From positions 1 to 9,678 of the forward strand of contig JACMKW010000302.1 in the NCBI GenBank assembly GCA_014379885.1: 9,678 nucleotides of DNA, given 5' to 3'. The notes under the pieces are model-generated. The model saw nothing but the letters and a program-made list of their open reading frames with translations. It did no database searches and was not told where the DNA came from. The position numbers were made by a program, and so were the translations under genes. This stretch comes from Rhizobacter sp. GTDB taxonomy: Bacteria; Pseudomonadota; Gammaproteobacteria; Burkholderiales; Burkholderiaceae. Of the stretch, positions 1 to 7,557 are shown in pieces (the first letter of the stretch is position 1; the number at the start of each line of letters is the position of its first letter).

Positions 1-2
1 TC

Positions 3-1271
3 TACGTCTGGCTCGACGCGCCGGTCGGATACCTGGCCAGCCTGAAGAACTGGTTCGGCAAGATCGGCATCGATTTCGACGCCTACTTGGCGCAGCCCGA
101 GGTCGAGCAGGTGCACTTCATCGGCAAGGACATCGTCACCTTCCACACCTTGTTCTGGCCGGCGATGCTGCACTTCAGCGGCCGCAAGACACCGAACCAC
201 ATCTTCGTGCACGGCTTCCTGGCGCTCAGCGGCGAAAAGATGAGCAAGAGCCGCGGCACCGGCATCTCGCCGCTCAAGTACCTGCAACTCGGCATGAACG
301 CCGAGTGGATGCGCTACTACATCGCCGCCAAGCTCAACGGGCGTGTGGAAGACATCGACTTCAACCCCGATGACTTCGTCGCGCGGGTCAACTCCGACCT
401 GGTGGGCAAGTACATCAACATCGCCAGCCGCGCCGCGGGCTTCCTGACCAAGCGCTTCAACGGCGAGCTGGGCCGAATCGCCACCGACGGTGAAACACTG
501 CTGGGGTTATTGCGGGCCGACCGCGAGCACGTCGCCGAGCTGTACGAGACGCGCGAGTACGGTAAGGCCCTGCGCCAGGTGATGGCCTTGGCTGACAAGG
601 TCAACGAGTACGTCGACGCCAACAAGCCGTGGGAGCTGGCCAAGCAACAAGGCATGGATGCGCGCCTGCATGACGTGTGCACCACCTGCATCGAAGCTTT
701 CCGTTTGTTGACCATCTACTTGAAGCCGGTGCTTCCGGCACTGGCGGCACAAGTGGAAGCCTTTTTGCGGGTAGAGCCCATGAACTTCGGCGATGCGGCG
801 CGTTTTCTGGGTGCCCACACCATCGGCGAGTACAAGCATGTGATGCAGCGCGTCGACCCCAAGCTGCTGGAAGCGCTCTTCGAGCCGGCTGTCGTCGAAG
901 CACCACCGCCGGGGGGCGAACCCCTGGCCGACGAAATCAAGATCGACGATTTCACCAAGGTCGATCTGCGCATCGCGAAGATCGTCAACTGCGAGCACGT
1001 CGAGGGTTCCGACAAGCTGCTGCGCCTCACGCTCGACGTCGGCGAAGGCAAAACTCGAAATGTGTTCAGCGGCATCAAGAGCGCCTACAAGCCCGAAGAC
1101 CTGATCGGCAAGTTCACCGTGATGGTGGCCAACCTCGCGCCGCGCAAGATGAAGTTCGGCGTAAGCGAGGGCATGGTTCTTGCGGCCTCGCACGCCGATG
1201 AAAAGAACAACCCCGGCTTATACGTGCTCGAACCCTGGCCCGGCGCCACGCCCGGCCTGCGCATTCGCTGA
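3..1271 (+). CDS. metG: Methionyl-tRNA synthetase, 3' part (N-terminus outside window)
   Basis: Cytoplasmic class I aminoacyl-tRNA synthetase that charges tRNA-Met with methionine. The open frame runs in from the left edge, so the true start is outside; 422 residues are visible against about 680-700 for full-length enzymes of this type. The visible part opens with the catalytic-domain segment [10 protein letters not shown]. It carries the signature loop KMSKS at 237-251, which binds ATP and the tRNA acceptor end, then the helical anticodon-binding region (about 350-880). A C-terminal EMAP II/Trbp111-type tRNA-binding domain follows (about 930-1268; [17 protein letters not shown] and SEGMVLAAS are recognisable), as in the dimeric E. 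coli-type enzyme. The HIGH motif and zinc-binding cysteines would lie upstream of the window. The frame ends with TGA at 1269-1271, 18 bases before the next gene. Identification is secure. Confidence 0.97.
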   Translation, partial: YVWLDAPVGYLASLKNWFGKIGIDFDAYLAQPEVEQVHFIGKDIVTFHTLFWPAMLHFSGRKTPNHIFVHGFLALSGEKMSKSRGTGISPLKYLQLGMNAEWMRYYIAAKLNGRVEDIDFNPDDFVARVNSDLVGKYINIASRAAGFLTKRFNGELGRIATDGETLLGLLRADREHVAELYETREYGKALRQVMALADKVNEYVDANKPWELAKQQGMDARLHDVCTTCIEAFRLLTIYLKPVLPALAAQVEAFLRVEPMNFGDAARFLGAHTIGEYKHVMQRVDPKLLEALFEPAVVEAPPPGGEPLADEIKIDDFTKVDLRIAKIVNCEHVEGSDKLLRLTLDVGEGKTRNVFSGIKSAYKPEDLIGKFTVMVANLAPRKMKFGVSEGMVLAASHADEKNNPGLYVLEPWPGATPGLRIR

Positions 1272-1289
1272 CTGCGCATGCGCTGATCC

Positions 1290-2999
1290 ATGTCATTGCC
1301 GCTGCATCCATTCCGACCTCGCCTGCTGGATGCACTGAAGGGCTACAACCGGCAGCGGTTCGGGGCCGACCTGGGGGCGGGCATCACGGTGGGCATCGTC
1401 GCCTTGCCGCTGGCCATGGCCTTTGCCATTGCCTCGGGCGTGAAGCCCGAGCAGGGCATCTTCACCGCCATCATCGGCGGCTTTCTGGTGTCGCTGTTGG
1501 GTGGTTCGAACGTGCAGATCGGCGGGCCGGCGGGCGCTTTCATCGTCATCGTCTACGGCATCCTGCTGCGATACGGCCTCACCAATCTGCTGATCGCCAC
1601 GGCACTGGCCGGCGTGCTGCTGTTCCTGATGGGCCTGTTCAAGCTCGGCGCGCTGGTGCGCTACATCCCGGTGACCATCGTGATCGGCTTCACCAATGGC
1701 ATCGCGGTGCTGATCGCGTTCTCGCAGATCAAGGATTTGCTGGGTTTGTCCATCGACAAGTTGCCCAGCGATTTTTTTGCGCAGATCCATGCGCTGGTCA
1801 CGCACCTGGGCAGCCTCAACCCCTACGCGCTGGCGCTCGGTGCGTTGTGCGTGCTGATGTTGTTCGGCTGGCCACGCCTGTTTTCCAGCGGCTCGGTGCT
1901 GCCACCGGCCCTGCTGGAAGGCCGCACCTTGCGCACGGCGTCGCGTGTGCCTGGGCCCATCGTCGCGTTGGTGAGCTTGTCGCTGCTGGCCTTTCTGATG
2001 GAGCTGCCGGTCGAAACCATCGGCACGCGGTTCGGTGGCATTCCGCAAAGCCTGCCCACGCTGGAGCTGCCCGCTTTCAGCTGGCAAAGCGCCAAGGAAC
2101 TGGTGTTTCCCACGCTGACGATCGCGCTGTTGGGCGCCGTCGAATCGCTGCTGTGCGCACGCATTGCCGACAACCTGATCGACAAACCCCGCCACGACCC
2201 CAACCAGGAGTTGATGGCGCTGGGTGTGGCCAACCTGGTGGTGCCTTTCTTCGGCGGCATTCCCGTCACCGGCACCATCGCTCGCACCGTGACGAGCGTT
2301 CGCGCCGGCGCCTACAGCCCCATCGCCGGCATCGTGCATTCGGCCACGCTGCTGCTGGTGGTGCTGGTGGCCGCACCGCTGGCGATGAACGTGCCGCTGG
2401 CGGTGCTGGCCGGCATCGTGCTGTTTGCTGCCTGGAACATGGGCGAGTGGCACGAGTTCGCGCGGCTGCGCCATTTCAGCCTGCCCTACCGCACGGTGCT
2501 GCTGGGCACCTTCTTCCTGACGGTGGTGTTTGACCTCACGGTGGCGGTGCAAGTAGGCCTGGTGCTGGCCTGCGGCTTTTTCATCTACCGGATGAGCAAG
2601 CTGTTCCGAGTGGAAGCCGCACCCGACAGCCCACCGGGCGTGCAGGTGTACCGGCTGTACGGCGCGCTGTTCTTCGGCGCGGTCAGCAAGGTTGAAGCCG
2701 TGGCGCAGACGCTGCCCGAAGGCACGCGCGCCGTGGTGCTGGAGATGCACCAGCTGGTGTCGATGGACAACTCAGGCCTGGACGCGCTGATGCAGCTGCA
2801 CCGCGCCCTCATGCGTCAAGGGGTACGCCTGGTGTTGTGCGACCTGAACGAACAACCACGCGCGATGCTCCACCACGACAGCTTCGACGCCGCGCTCGGC
2901 GCAGAAAACATCACCTCCCATCTCGGGGCGGCCCTGGCGCGAGCCACTCAGCTTGTGGGGCCTGCGGCAGGCCCTAGCGGTGCGCCCAGAAGCGCCTGA
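1290..2999 (+). CDS. SulP-family inorganic anion transporter with C-terminal STAS domain
   Basis: Predicted inner-membrane secondary transporter of 569 residues. Residues about 25-440 are a series of hydrophobic segments, the first with the SulP-like run GIVALPLAMAFAIASG, followed by a glycine-rich NVQIGGPAGAF segment. From about residue 450 a cytoplasmic STAS domain follows (VQVYRLYG at the start, then SMDNSGLDAL, the usual STAS phospho-site/loop region). The SulP family moves sulfate, bicarbonate, C4-dicarboxylates or other anions; the substrate cannot be told from the sequence, so no symbol is given. The ATG at 1290 lies 18 bases after metG and lacks a clear Shine-Dalgarno sequence, so it may depend on readthrough from metG. 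The 3' end overlaps the convergent CHAD gene by 26 bases. Family assignment is firm; substrate is open. Confidence 0.93.
   Translation: MSLPLHPFRPRLLDALKGYNRQRFGADLGAGITVGIVALPLAMAFAIASGVKPEQGIFTAIIGGFLVSLLGGSNVQIGGPAGAFIVIVYGILLRYGLTNLLIATALAGVLLFLMGLFKLGALVRYIPVTIVIGFTNGIAVLIAFSQIKDLLGLSIDKLPSDFFAQIHALVTHLGSLNPYALALGALCVLMLFGWPRLFSSGSVLPPALLEGRTLRTASRVPGPIVALVSLSLLAFLMELPVETIGTRFGGIPQSLPTLELPAFSWQSAKELVFPTLTIALLGAVESLLCARIADNLIDKPRHDPNQELMALGVANLVVPFFGGIPVTGTIARTVTSVRAGAYSPIAGIVHSATLLLVVLVAAPLAMNVPLAVLAGIVLFAAWNMGEWHEFARLRHFSLPYRTVLLGTFFLTVVFDLTVAVQVGLVLACGFFIYRMSKLFRVEAAPDSPPGVQVYRLYGALFFGAVSKVEAVAQTLPEGTRAVVLEMHQLVSMDNSGLDALMQLHRALMRQGVRLVLCDLNEQPRAMLHHDSFDAALGAENITSHLGAALARATQLVGPAAGPSGAPRSA
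2958..2974. terminator. Perfect hairpin in the sulP/CHAD convergent overlap, possible bidirectional terminator
   Basis: GGGCCTG (2958-2964) pairs exactly with CAGGCCC (2968-2974) around a 3-base CGG loop; a G-T pair at 2957/2975 could extend it. It sits inside the last codons of the SulP gene and immediately beyond the stop codon of the CHAD gene on the other strand. There is no T-tract on either side, so it is not a classical intrinsic terminator. It could be a Rho-assisted or stabilising 3'-end structure, or chance in GC-rich coding DNA. Confidence 0.35.
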
Positions 3000-3864
3000 C
3001 GCCGGCAAGCACTGACAGCCGCGAGGGTGCTGCCGCGAGCAGGCATTCGCGCTGCGCCGCCAGCCAGCCCAGCGCAAACAGGGTCTGCGGTTCACCATCG
3101 ACCTGCTTGCACAACACACGCCACGCCAACGCCACATCGCTGATCTCACCCAGGCAGGTCTGGGCGTCGTTCAGTGCAACGAGGTAGGGCTTCACGGTGC
3201 GTCGCGGGTACAGCGGCGCCACCCACTCGGCGGCATAGCGCAGCCGCTTGATGCGTTTGCGCAGCGCGTGGCGCTCGGCCTCGTCGAGATCGGCAAACCG
3301 CCCGATGCCGGCCAGTACGCGACGGTGCCAACGCTCCAGACGCCGTTTGGCCAGGGCCTGCAGAGCATGTCGCTCGCCCGCTGCGTCGAACCCAGGCACC
3401 GCCAGCGCCCGCCGCAGATCGCGCAGCAAACGCTGCGAGGCCGGGTCACGCAGCACCTCGGCGGGTGTCTCGCCGTGCAGGTGAACGGTCAGATGCCAAG
3501 GCGGCTGCGGCGTGCCCTCGTCGGGCCCCTGCAATGAAGCGAAGGCAGCTTGCACCCGCGGCAGCATCACCGTGTCAACGACATCGTGGTCACGCGCCGC
3601 ACTGAGCCGGCGAAACAGTTGGGCCACCGGCGCAGCCCAGGCGGGGGTTTCGACGCCGGCGTCGGACAGAAAACGCTGCAGGCTGCGCAAACGGCGCAGC
3701 CCCACGCGCAACCGATGCACGGGCTCGGCATCGGTGGGCACGGCGACGATCTCGGCGGCGCTGGCCTCGATCTGCTGCCAGCAGCCCTGCAACGCGGCGC
3801 GGCGCGCCTCGGCCAGCGACATGCCCTCGCGCACCTGTGGTGCAGGTAGATTGATCTTGTGCAT
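2974..3864 (-). CDS. CHAD domain-containing protein, stand-alone
   Basis: A 296-residue soluble, helical, arginine-rich protein with no signal peptide or membrane segment. The CHAD family (conserved histidine alpha-helical domain) is known to bind inorganic polyphosphate through a basic surface, and some members localise to polyphosphate granules. Family hallmarks are visible: HRLRVGLRRLRSLQRFL at residues 50-66, RDHDV at 91-95, and KRIKRLRYAAEWVAPLY at 203-219. Many CHAD proteins are fused to a CYTH triphosphatase domain; here the N-terminal extension is only about 25 residues and no CYTH motif (ExExK) is present, so it is a CHAD-only form. The start is the ATG at 3864-3862, without a clear Shine-Dalgarno sequence. 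Transcription is convergent with the SulP gene (26-base overlap) and divergent from the broken gene starting at 3960. The cellular role here is inferred from the family only. Confidence 0.87.
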   Translation of the reverse strand: MHKINLPAPQVREGMSLAEARRAALQGCWQQIEASAAEIVAVPTDAEPVHRLRVGLRRLRSLQRFLSDAGVETPAWAAPVAQLFRRLSAARDHDVVDTVMLPRVQAAFASLQGPDEGTPQPPWHLTVHLHGETPAEVLRDPASQRLLRDLRRALAVPGFDAAGERHALQALAKRRLERWHRRVLAGIGRFADLDEAERHALRKRIKRLRYAAEWVAPLYPRRTVKPYLVALNDAQTCLGEISDVALAWRVLCKQVDGEPQTLFALGWLAAQRECLLAAAPSRLSVLAGVRRFWAHR

Positions 3865-3948
3865 GGCGCCATCGTGCCACCACGCGTGTGACGCAGAGTT
3901 GAACAGGCCACTCGCAACACCCAGCGCTATGCTGCTCGCCCCGACAGC

Positions 3949-3953
3949 GGAGG
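3949..3953 (+). promoter_or_regulatory. Strong Shine-Dalgarno sequence of the broken gene
   Basis: GGAGG ends 6 bases before the GTG at 3960-3962, the best-spaced ribosome-binding site in the left half of the window. A TATGCT hexamer at 3928-3933 could be a -10 box, but no properly spaced -35 hexamer is seen. The site fixes GTG 3960 as the original start of the decayed gene. Confidence 0.6.
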
Positions 3954-3959
3954 CAATTC

Positions 3960-4458
3960 GTGGGATTTCTAGACGACCTCAGGCGCCAGGCCGAAGCGCT
4001 TAAGACACAACAGACCATCGACACCATGCCCGGCGCAAGCAGCACCGCGGCGAGGAGGTGTTCGACCACGTGGTGATCCACGCGTTGCAGAAATCGGGCC
4101 GCCCGCTCACCATGAGCAAGGACTTCCCGCCCGAGATCGAGCGGCTTGAAATCCAAACTGCGCCAGGCCGGGATTGCGCCCGACACCCATGGGTGCACCA
4201 CCCGACAGCGGCCGGCTCGAAGAAGTGCGCTTCGCATTTACCGCCGACGTGAGCCTGATGGTGCGCCTGCTGCCCGACCATGACGAAGGCACGCTGCGCT
4301 TCCAGGTCAGCAATTTCGACGCACTGGAGACGGTGAATGCTGACTTCCCGGCCCACCTCGTGGGCTCGGATTTGCTCGACCAGTTGGCACGCTGGGTGAT
4401 CGGCGAACCCAATGAATTCCTGAAAACAGCGCAAAACCTGCGCCGAGTCGAAGCCTGA
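3960..4458 (+). pseudogene. Decayed gene for a conserved-looking protein of unknown function, several frameshifts
   Basis: One ancestral coding sequence appears spread over three frames. From GTG 3960 the frame reads VGFLDDLRRQAEALKTQQT and then runs into a stop at 4074-4076 after 38 codons. A second frame carries RRKQHRGEEVFDHVVIHAL and onward to PPEIERLE (about 4031-4150); 28 of the 31 codons from 4058 to 4150 end in G or C, typical of real coding DNA here. After 4151 the sense continues one frame over (SKLRQAGIAPDT, 4152-4187), and after about 4188 one frame over again (PPDSGRLEEVRFAFTADV to LRRVEA, stop 4456-4458). The last two shifts fit single-base insertions; GAAATCC at 4148-4154 looks like one extra A. 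The first shift, near 4022-4040, may be a deletion of not-3n length, because the N-terminal and middle pieces join abruptly. I do not recognise a function. Sequencing error could explain single-base shifts but less easily all three. The left neighbour is divergent and the right neighbour (DUF3460) is intact. Confidence 0.72.
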
Positions 4459-4529
4459 CAAGCCCGAGGCCCTTGGCCGTTAAACTCGCCCTCTCACTCT
4501 GCCGCCGGCTCCCGCGCGCCAAGACCACC

Positions 4530-4730
4530 ATGCCGCTGTTCTGGAAAGCCTACAAATCCGACGTCACCTCGTTCATCGAGGAACTCAAGGCCAAGAAACC
4601 CACGCTGGAAGACGAACAGCGCCAGGGCCGCGCCCTGCTGTGGGACAAGCCGCTCGACTTGCCTGCTCAGGCCGAGTACCGCGACGCCCGTGTCGCCCAA
4701 GCGCCGTACGTGTACCAAACGAAACGCTAG
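4530..4730 (+). CDS. DUF3460 family small protein
   Basis: A 66-residue basic soluble protein beginning MPLFWKAYKSDVTSFIEELK, with later elements GRALLWDKPLDL and RVAQAPYVYQTKR. This pattern and length match the DUF3460 family of betaproteobacteria, whose function is unknown. The frame is open further upstream to a TTG at 4473, but those 19 residues look non-family, so the ATG at 4530 is preferred; no strong Shine-Dalgarno sequence precedes it. It lies 71 bases after the broken gene and 90 bases before scpA, with a GC-rich repeat in between. The family is, from memory, often found just upstream of scpA in Burkholderiales; a link with chromosome segregation is only a guess from position. Confidence 0.82.
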   Translation: MPLFWKAYKSDVTSFIEELKAKKPTLEDEQRQGRALLWDKPLDLPAQAEYRDARVAQAPYVYQTKR

Positions 4731-4737
4731 TCATGAT

Positions 4738-4803
4738 GACCCCCACGTCGCTTCGCTCCTGCCCCCCGAGGGGGCGCAGCCCGGCTTCGGGCGGCCGGGC
4801 GCC
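4738..4803. repeat. GC-rich intergenic palindromic repeat (CCCCCCGAGGGGGC type)
   Basis: The DUF3460-scpA gap is mostly filled by two hairpins. The first is GCCCCC/GGGGGC (4761-4766 with 4770-4775, loop CGA). The second is GCCCG/CGGGC (4779-4783 with 4788-4792), which can refold into a competing 6-bp stem CCCGGC/GCCGGG (4780-4785 with 4794-4799). The core with a preceding CGTCGCTTCGCTCC segment resembles a dispersed intergenic repeat that I recall from Comamonadaceae-like genomes; its copy number here cannot be checked. It ends about 18 bases before the scpA start, so it would be in the leader if scpA is read from upstream, and it could also attenuate or terminate. Confidence 0.65.
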
Positions 4804-4820
4804 GGTCTGATTCCCTCATC

Positions 4821-5645
4821 GTGAGCAACGAGGTGATGGCGCCCGACGCGCCCCATGTCGTCGACAACGTGGCAGTGGCTCGGCTGTATGGCGAGCCGCT
4901 GTTCGCCATGCCGCACGACCTGTACATCCCACCCGATGCACTGGAAGTGTTTCTCGAGGCCTTCGAAGGCCCGCTCGACTTGCTGCTCTACCTGATCCGC
5001 AAGCAGAACTTCAACATCCTCGACATTCCGCTCGCAAGCGTGACGCGCCAATACCTGGCGTACGTGGAGCAGATCCGCAAGACCAACCTGGAGCTCGCCA
5101 GCGAATACCTGCTGATGGCGGCGATGCTGATCGAGATCAAGTCGCGCATGCTCTTGCCGCCGAAGAAGGTGGCCGAAGGGCAAGAGGCTGAAGACCCGCG
5201 TGCCGAGCTGGTGCGCCGCCTGCTGGAGTACGAGCAGATCAAGCTGGCCGCCGCGCGGCTCGATGCGCTGCCGGTGATCGGGCGCGATTTTCTGCGTGCG
5301 CAGGTCACCATCGAACAATCGCTGAAGCCCCGCTTCCCCGATGTCGACGCCGATGAACTGCGCGTGGCCTGGCTCGACATCCTCAAACGCGCCAAGCTCA
5401 ACCAGCATCACACCATCACCCGCGAACATCTCAGCGTACGCGAGCACATGAGCATCGTGCTGCGCCGTCTGCAAGGGCGCCGCTTTGCGATGTTCGAAGA
5501 CCTGTTCGACGTGAGCCGTGGCCCACAGGTGCTGGTGGTGACCTTCATCGCCATGCTCGAACTCTCACGCGAGCGCCTGCTGGAAGTGACGCAGGCCGAG
5601 GCCTTTGCCCCCATCTACGTGCGGCTGGCCTACCAACCAGCTTGA
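4821..5645 (+). CDS. scpA: Segregation and condensation protein A
   Basis: Kleisin subunit of the bacterial Smc-ScpAB condensin complex, which loads on the chromosome and helps compact and segregate it; it acts in the cytoplasm on the nucleoid. Length is 274 residues, normal for the family. The N-terminal Smc-neck-binding helical region is clear (about residues 37-115: FEGPLDLLLYLIRKQNFNI, then ASEYLLMAAMLIEIKSRMLLP). A charged linker follows, and the C-terminal winged-helix region that binds the Smc cap is about 200-270 (RRLQGRRFAMFEDLFD, VVTFIAMLELSRERLL). The start is uncertain: GTG 4821 gives the annotated length but has no good Shine-Dalgarno sequence; ATG 4836 is the alternative and would remove five residues. 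The partner scpB is not in the window. It is followed after 57 bases by bioB. Confidence 0.94.
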   Translation: MSNEVMAPDAPHVVDNVAVARLYGEPLFAMPHDLYIPPDALEVFLEAFEGPLDLLLYLIRKQNFNILDIPLASVTRQYLAYVEQIRKTNLELASEYLLMAAMLIEIKSRMLLPPKKVAEGQEAEDPRAELVRRLLEYEQIKLAAARLDALPVIGRDFLRAQVTIEQSLKPRFPDVDADELRVAWLDILKRAKLNQHHTITREHLSVREHMSIVLRRLQGRRFAMFEDLFDVSRGPQVLVVTFIAMLELSRERLLEVTQAEAFAPIYVRLAYQPA

Positions 5646-5696
5646 CGCGGTGCAGCAAACATCTGGTTAGACTGCGCGCCGTAGCCACCCGGAGAG
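5642..5696 (+). promoter_or_regulatory. bioB leader: Shine-Dalgarno sequence plus weak promoter candidate
   Basis: GGAGAG at 5691-5696 ends 6 bases before the bioB ATG and is a good ribosome-binding site. Further up, TTGACG (5642-5647, overlapping the scpA stop) and TAGACT (5668-5673) resemble -35 and -10 boxes, but the 20-base spacer is too long for a confident sigma-70 promoter. If real, it would let the bioB-panB-panC cluster be transcribed separately from scpA. The ribosome-binding site is solid; the promoter is a guess. Confidence 0.4.
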
Positions 5697-5702
5697 ACGC
5701 TC

Positions 5703-6689
5703 ATGCAAGAAGCCGCCGTTCGTGTTCAGACCCGCAAGCCCGCCGCTGCTCCCGTCGCCGAGCGCTGGCCGGTGGCCGAGGTGGAGGCCCTGTTTGACCT
5801 CCCTTTTGCCGAGCTGATGTTTCGTGCACAGACCGTGCACCGCGAGCACTTTGACCCCACCGAAGTGCAGCTCTCCACCCTGCTGTCGATCAAGACCGGT
5901 GGTTGCCCTGAAGACTGTTCGTATTGCCCTCAGGCCGCACGCTATGACACCGGGGTCGAAGCCAGCAAGCTGATGGAGCCTGAAGCCGTGCTCGACGCCG
6001 CGCGCCGCGCACAGGCCGCGGGCGCCACGCGCTTCTGCATGGGCGCCGCATGGCGCGGCCCGAAAGACCGTGACGTGGAGAAAGTGGCCGAACTCATCAG
6101 CGCGGTGAAGTCGCTGGGGCTGGAAACCTGCGCCACGCTGGGCATGCTGGAAGACGGCCAGGCCGAGACACTGCAAGAGGCTGGCCTCGACTACTACAAC
6201 CACAACATCGACACCGCGCCCGACAAGTACGGCGACATCATCAGCACCCGCCAGTACGAAGACCGGCTCGACACGCTGCAACGTGTGCGTGGCGCCGGTG
6301 TGAAAGTGTGCTGCGGCGGCATCGTCGGCATGGGTGAAACGCGCACGCAGCGCGCCGGGTTGATTGCCGCCCTGGCCAACCTCGACCCGTACCCCGAGTC
6401 GGTGCCCATCAACAACCTGGTGCAGGTGGAAGGCACACCGCTGCACGGGCAAGACAAGCTCGACCCGCTGGAGTTCGTGCGCAGCATTGCGGTCGCGCGC
6501 ATCACCATGCCGACCTCGCGCGTGCGTTTGTCGGCAGGCCGCCAGCAGCTCGGCGAAGCGGTGCAGGCCTTGTGCTTCCTCGCCGGTGCCAACTCCATCT
6601 TCTACGGCGACAAGCTCCTGACCACCGGCAACCCCGATGTGCAAGCCGACCGAGAGTTGCTCGACAAGCTGGGAATGACCACCTCATGA
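5703..6689 (+). CDS. bioB: Biotin synthase
   Basis: Radical-SAM enzyme that inserts sulfur into dethiobiotin, the last step of biotin synthesis, in the cytoplasm. Length is 328 residues (E. coli 346). The SAM-cluster motif CxxxCxxC is C68, C72, C75 (5904-5927, within [12 protein letters not shown]). The ligands of the second, [2Fe-2S] cluster are also present at the expected constant offset of 15 from E. coli: C112 (RFCMGAAWR), C143 (ETCATLGM), C203 ([12 protein letters not shown]) and R275 (VRLSAGRQ). The [14 protein letters not shown] segment is typical of BioB and separates it from other radical-SAM enzymes. All catalytic residues seen, so it should be active. The start ATG 5703 is supported by GGAGAG six bases upstream. 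The last bases overlap the panB start as ATGA, implying translational coupling. No other bio genes are in the window. Confidence 0.97.
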   Translation: MQEAAVRVQTRKPAAAPVAERWPVAEVEALFDLPFAELMFRAQTVHREHFDPTEVQLSTLLSIKTGGCPEDCSYCPQAARYDTGVEASKLMEPEAVLDAARRAQAAGATRFCMGAAWRGPKDRDVEKVAELISAVKSLGLETCATLGMLEDGQAETLQEAGLDYYNHNIDTAPDKYGDIISTRQYEDRLDTLQRVRGAGVKVCCGGIVGMGETRTQRAGLIAALANLDPYPESVPINNLVQVEGTPLHGQDKLDPLEFVRSIAVARITMPTSRVRLSAGRQQLGEAVQALCFLAGANSIFYGDKLLTTGNPDVQADRELLDKLGMTTS

Positions 6690-7555
6690 ACACCGCCACC
6701 AAGCCATCGCCCGACGCCGAGCCCAACCTCTACGGCGCCAACCGCGGCGCCAAGGAGCGCAAGCCGATCACGCTGCACCGGCTGCGCGAGATGCATGCGG
6801 CCGGTGAGCCGGTCGCCATGCTGACCTGCTACGACGCCACCTTTGCCCAGGTGATGGACAAGGCGGGAGTGGACAGCCTGCTGATCGGCGATTCGCTCGG
6901 CATGGCGCTGCAAGGCCGCAGCAGCACGCTGCCCGTCACGCTGGAAGAAATGGCGTACCACGTGCGCTGCGTGACGGCTGGCAACCGCACCACCTGGGTC
7001 GTCGGTGACCTGCCCTTCGGCAGCTACCACGAGTCACCTTCGCAGGCCATGCGCAGCGCCACCGCACTGATGCAGGCCGGCGCGCACATGGTGAAGCTCG
7101 AAGGTGGCGGCTGGACGGCCGACACGGTGCGCTTTCTCGTCGAGCGCGGTGTGCCGGTGTGTGCGCACTTGGGGCTCACACCGCAGTCGGTTCATGCGCT
7201 GGGCGGCTACCGCATTCAAGGCCGCACCGAGATCAGTGCTGCCACGCTGCGGCAACAGGCCAGCGAGCTGTCAGACGCTGGCGCCGCGATGATGGTGCTG
7301 GAGCTGGTGCCTTCGACGCTGGCCGCTGAAATCACAGCGGAGGTGTCGTCCATCGTGATCGGCATTGGCGCTGGCAAGGCCTGCTCGGGCCAGGTGCTGG
7401 TGATGCATGACATGCTGGGCCTCACACAAGGCAAGCTGCCGCGCTTCGTGCGCAACTTCATGGAAGGTGCACCTTCGGTCGAAGCTGCCATTGCGCGCTA
7501 TGTGGCCGAGGTGAAGGCCCGCAATTTCCCCGACGACGCACTGCACGGCTACTGA
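6686..7555 (+). CDS. panB: 3-methyl-2-oxobutanoate hydroxymethyltransferase (ketopantoate hydroxymethyltransferase)
   Basis: Transfers a hydroxymethyl group from 5,10-methylene-tetrahydrofolate to alpha-ketoisovalerate to give ketopantoate, the first committed step of pantothenate synthesis. Length is 289 residues, about 25 longer than E. coli PanB because of a hydrophilic N-terminal extension ([20 protein letters not shown]). Mg-binding and catalytic residues align with E. coli: D69 in IGDSLGM, D108 in [10 protein letters not shown]139 in KLEGG, H161 in [10 protein letters not shown] and E206 in LELVP. The late IGIGAG segment is also present. The open frame continues upstream inside bioB, but the ATG at 6686 is chosen because it overlaps the bioB stop (ATGA) and the upstream residues read as a bioB shadow. 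panC begins 2 bases after the stop, so the two pan genes are surely co-transcribed. The third pathway gene, panD, is not in the window. Confidence 0.96.
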   Translation: MNTATKPSPDAEPNLYGANRGAKERKPITLHRLREMHAAGEPVAMLTCYDATFAQVMDKAGVDSLLIGDSLGMALQGRSSTLPVTLEEMAYHVRCVTAGNRTTWVVGDLPFGSYHESPSQAMRSATALMQAGAHMVKLEGGGWTADTVRFLVERGVPVCAHLGLTPQSVHALGGYRIQGRTEISAATLRQQASELSDAGAAMMVLELVPSTLAAEITAEVSSIVIGIGAGKACSGQVLVMHDMLGLTQGKLPRFVRNFMEGAPSVEAAIARYVAEVKARNFPDDALHGY

Positions 7556-7557
7556 CC

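Noticed and set aside
507..1193. Long minus-strand open frame opposite metG, and similar long frames opposite the SulP gene (1293-2750)
   Set aside because: Antisense shadows of high-GC coding sequence; their translations are rich in Gln, His and Arg, lack any family motif, and have no ribosome-binding site.
1271..1289. GCGCATGCGC palindrome (1274-1283) between metG and the SulP gene
   Set aside because: A 10-base self-complementary word without a loop or conserved context; likely chance in GC-rich DNA and not a terminator.
4455..4486. Possible promoter for the DUF3460 gene: CTGACA (4455-4460) and TAAACT (4481-4486)
   Set aside because: Spacer of 20 bases is too long and the first hexamer overlaps the stop of the broken gene; both hexamers are partial matches, so it is not listed as a feature.
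4473..4529. Upstream TTG extension of the DUF3460 gene
   Set aside because: The 19 added residues look like non-coding translation and the family-like sequence begins at ATG 4530.
5655..5673. AAAC...GGTTAG upstream of bioB as a BirA-type biotin operator
   Set aside because: The known BirA operator needs long TTGTAAACC/GGTTTACAA half-sites about 14-16 bases apart; here the halves are too short and too close.
6572..6685. Upstream extension of panB inside bioB
   Set aside because: The 38 residues are an out-of-frame reading of the conserved bioB C-terminus; the ATGA overlap at 6686-6689 is the natural start.
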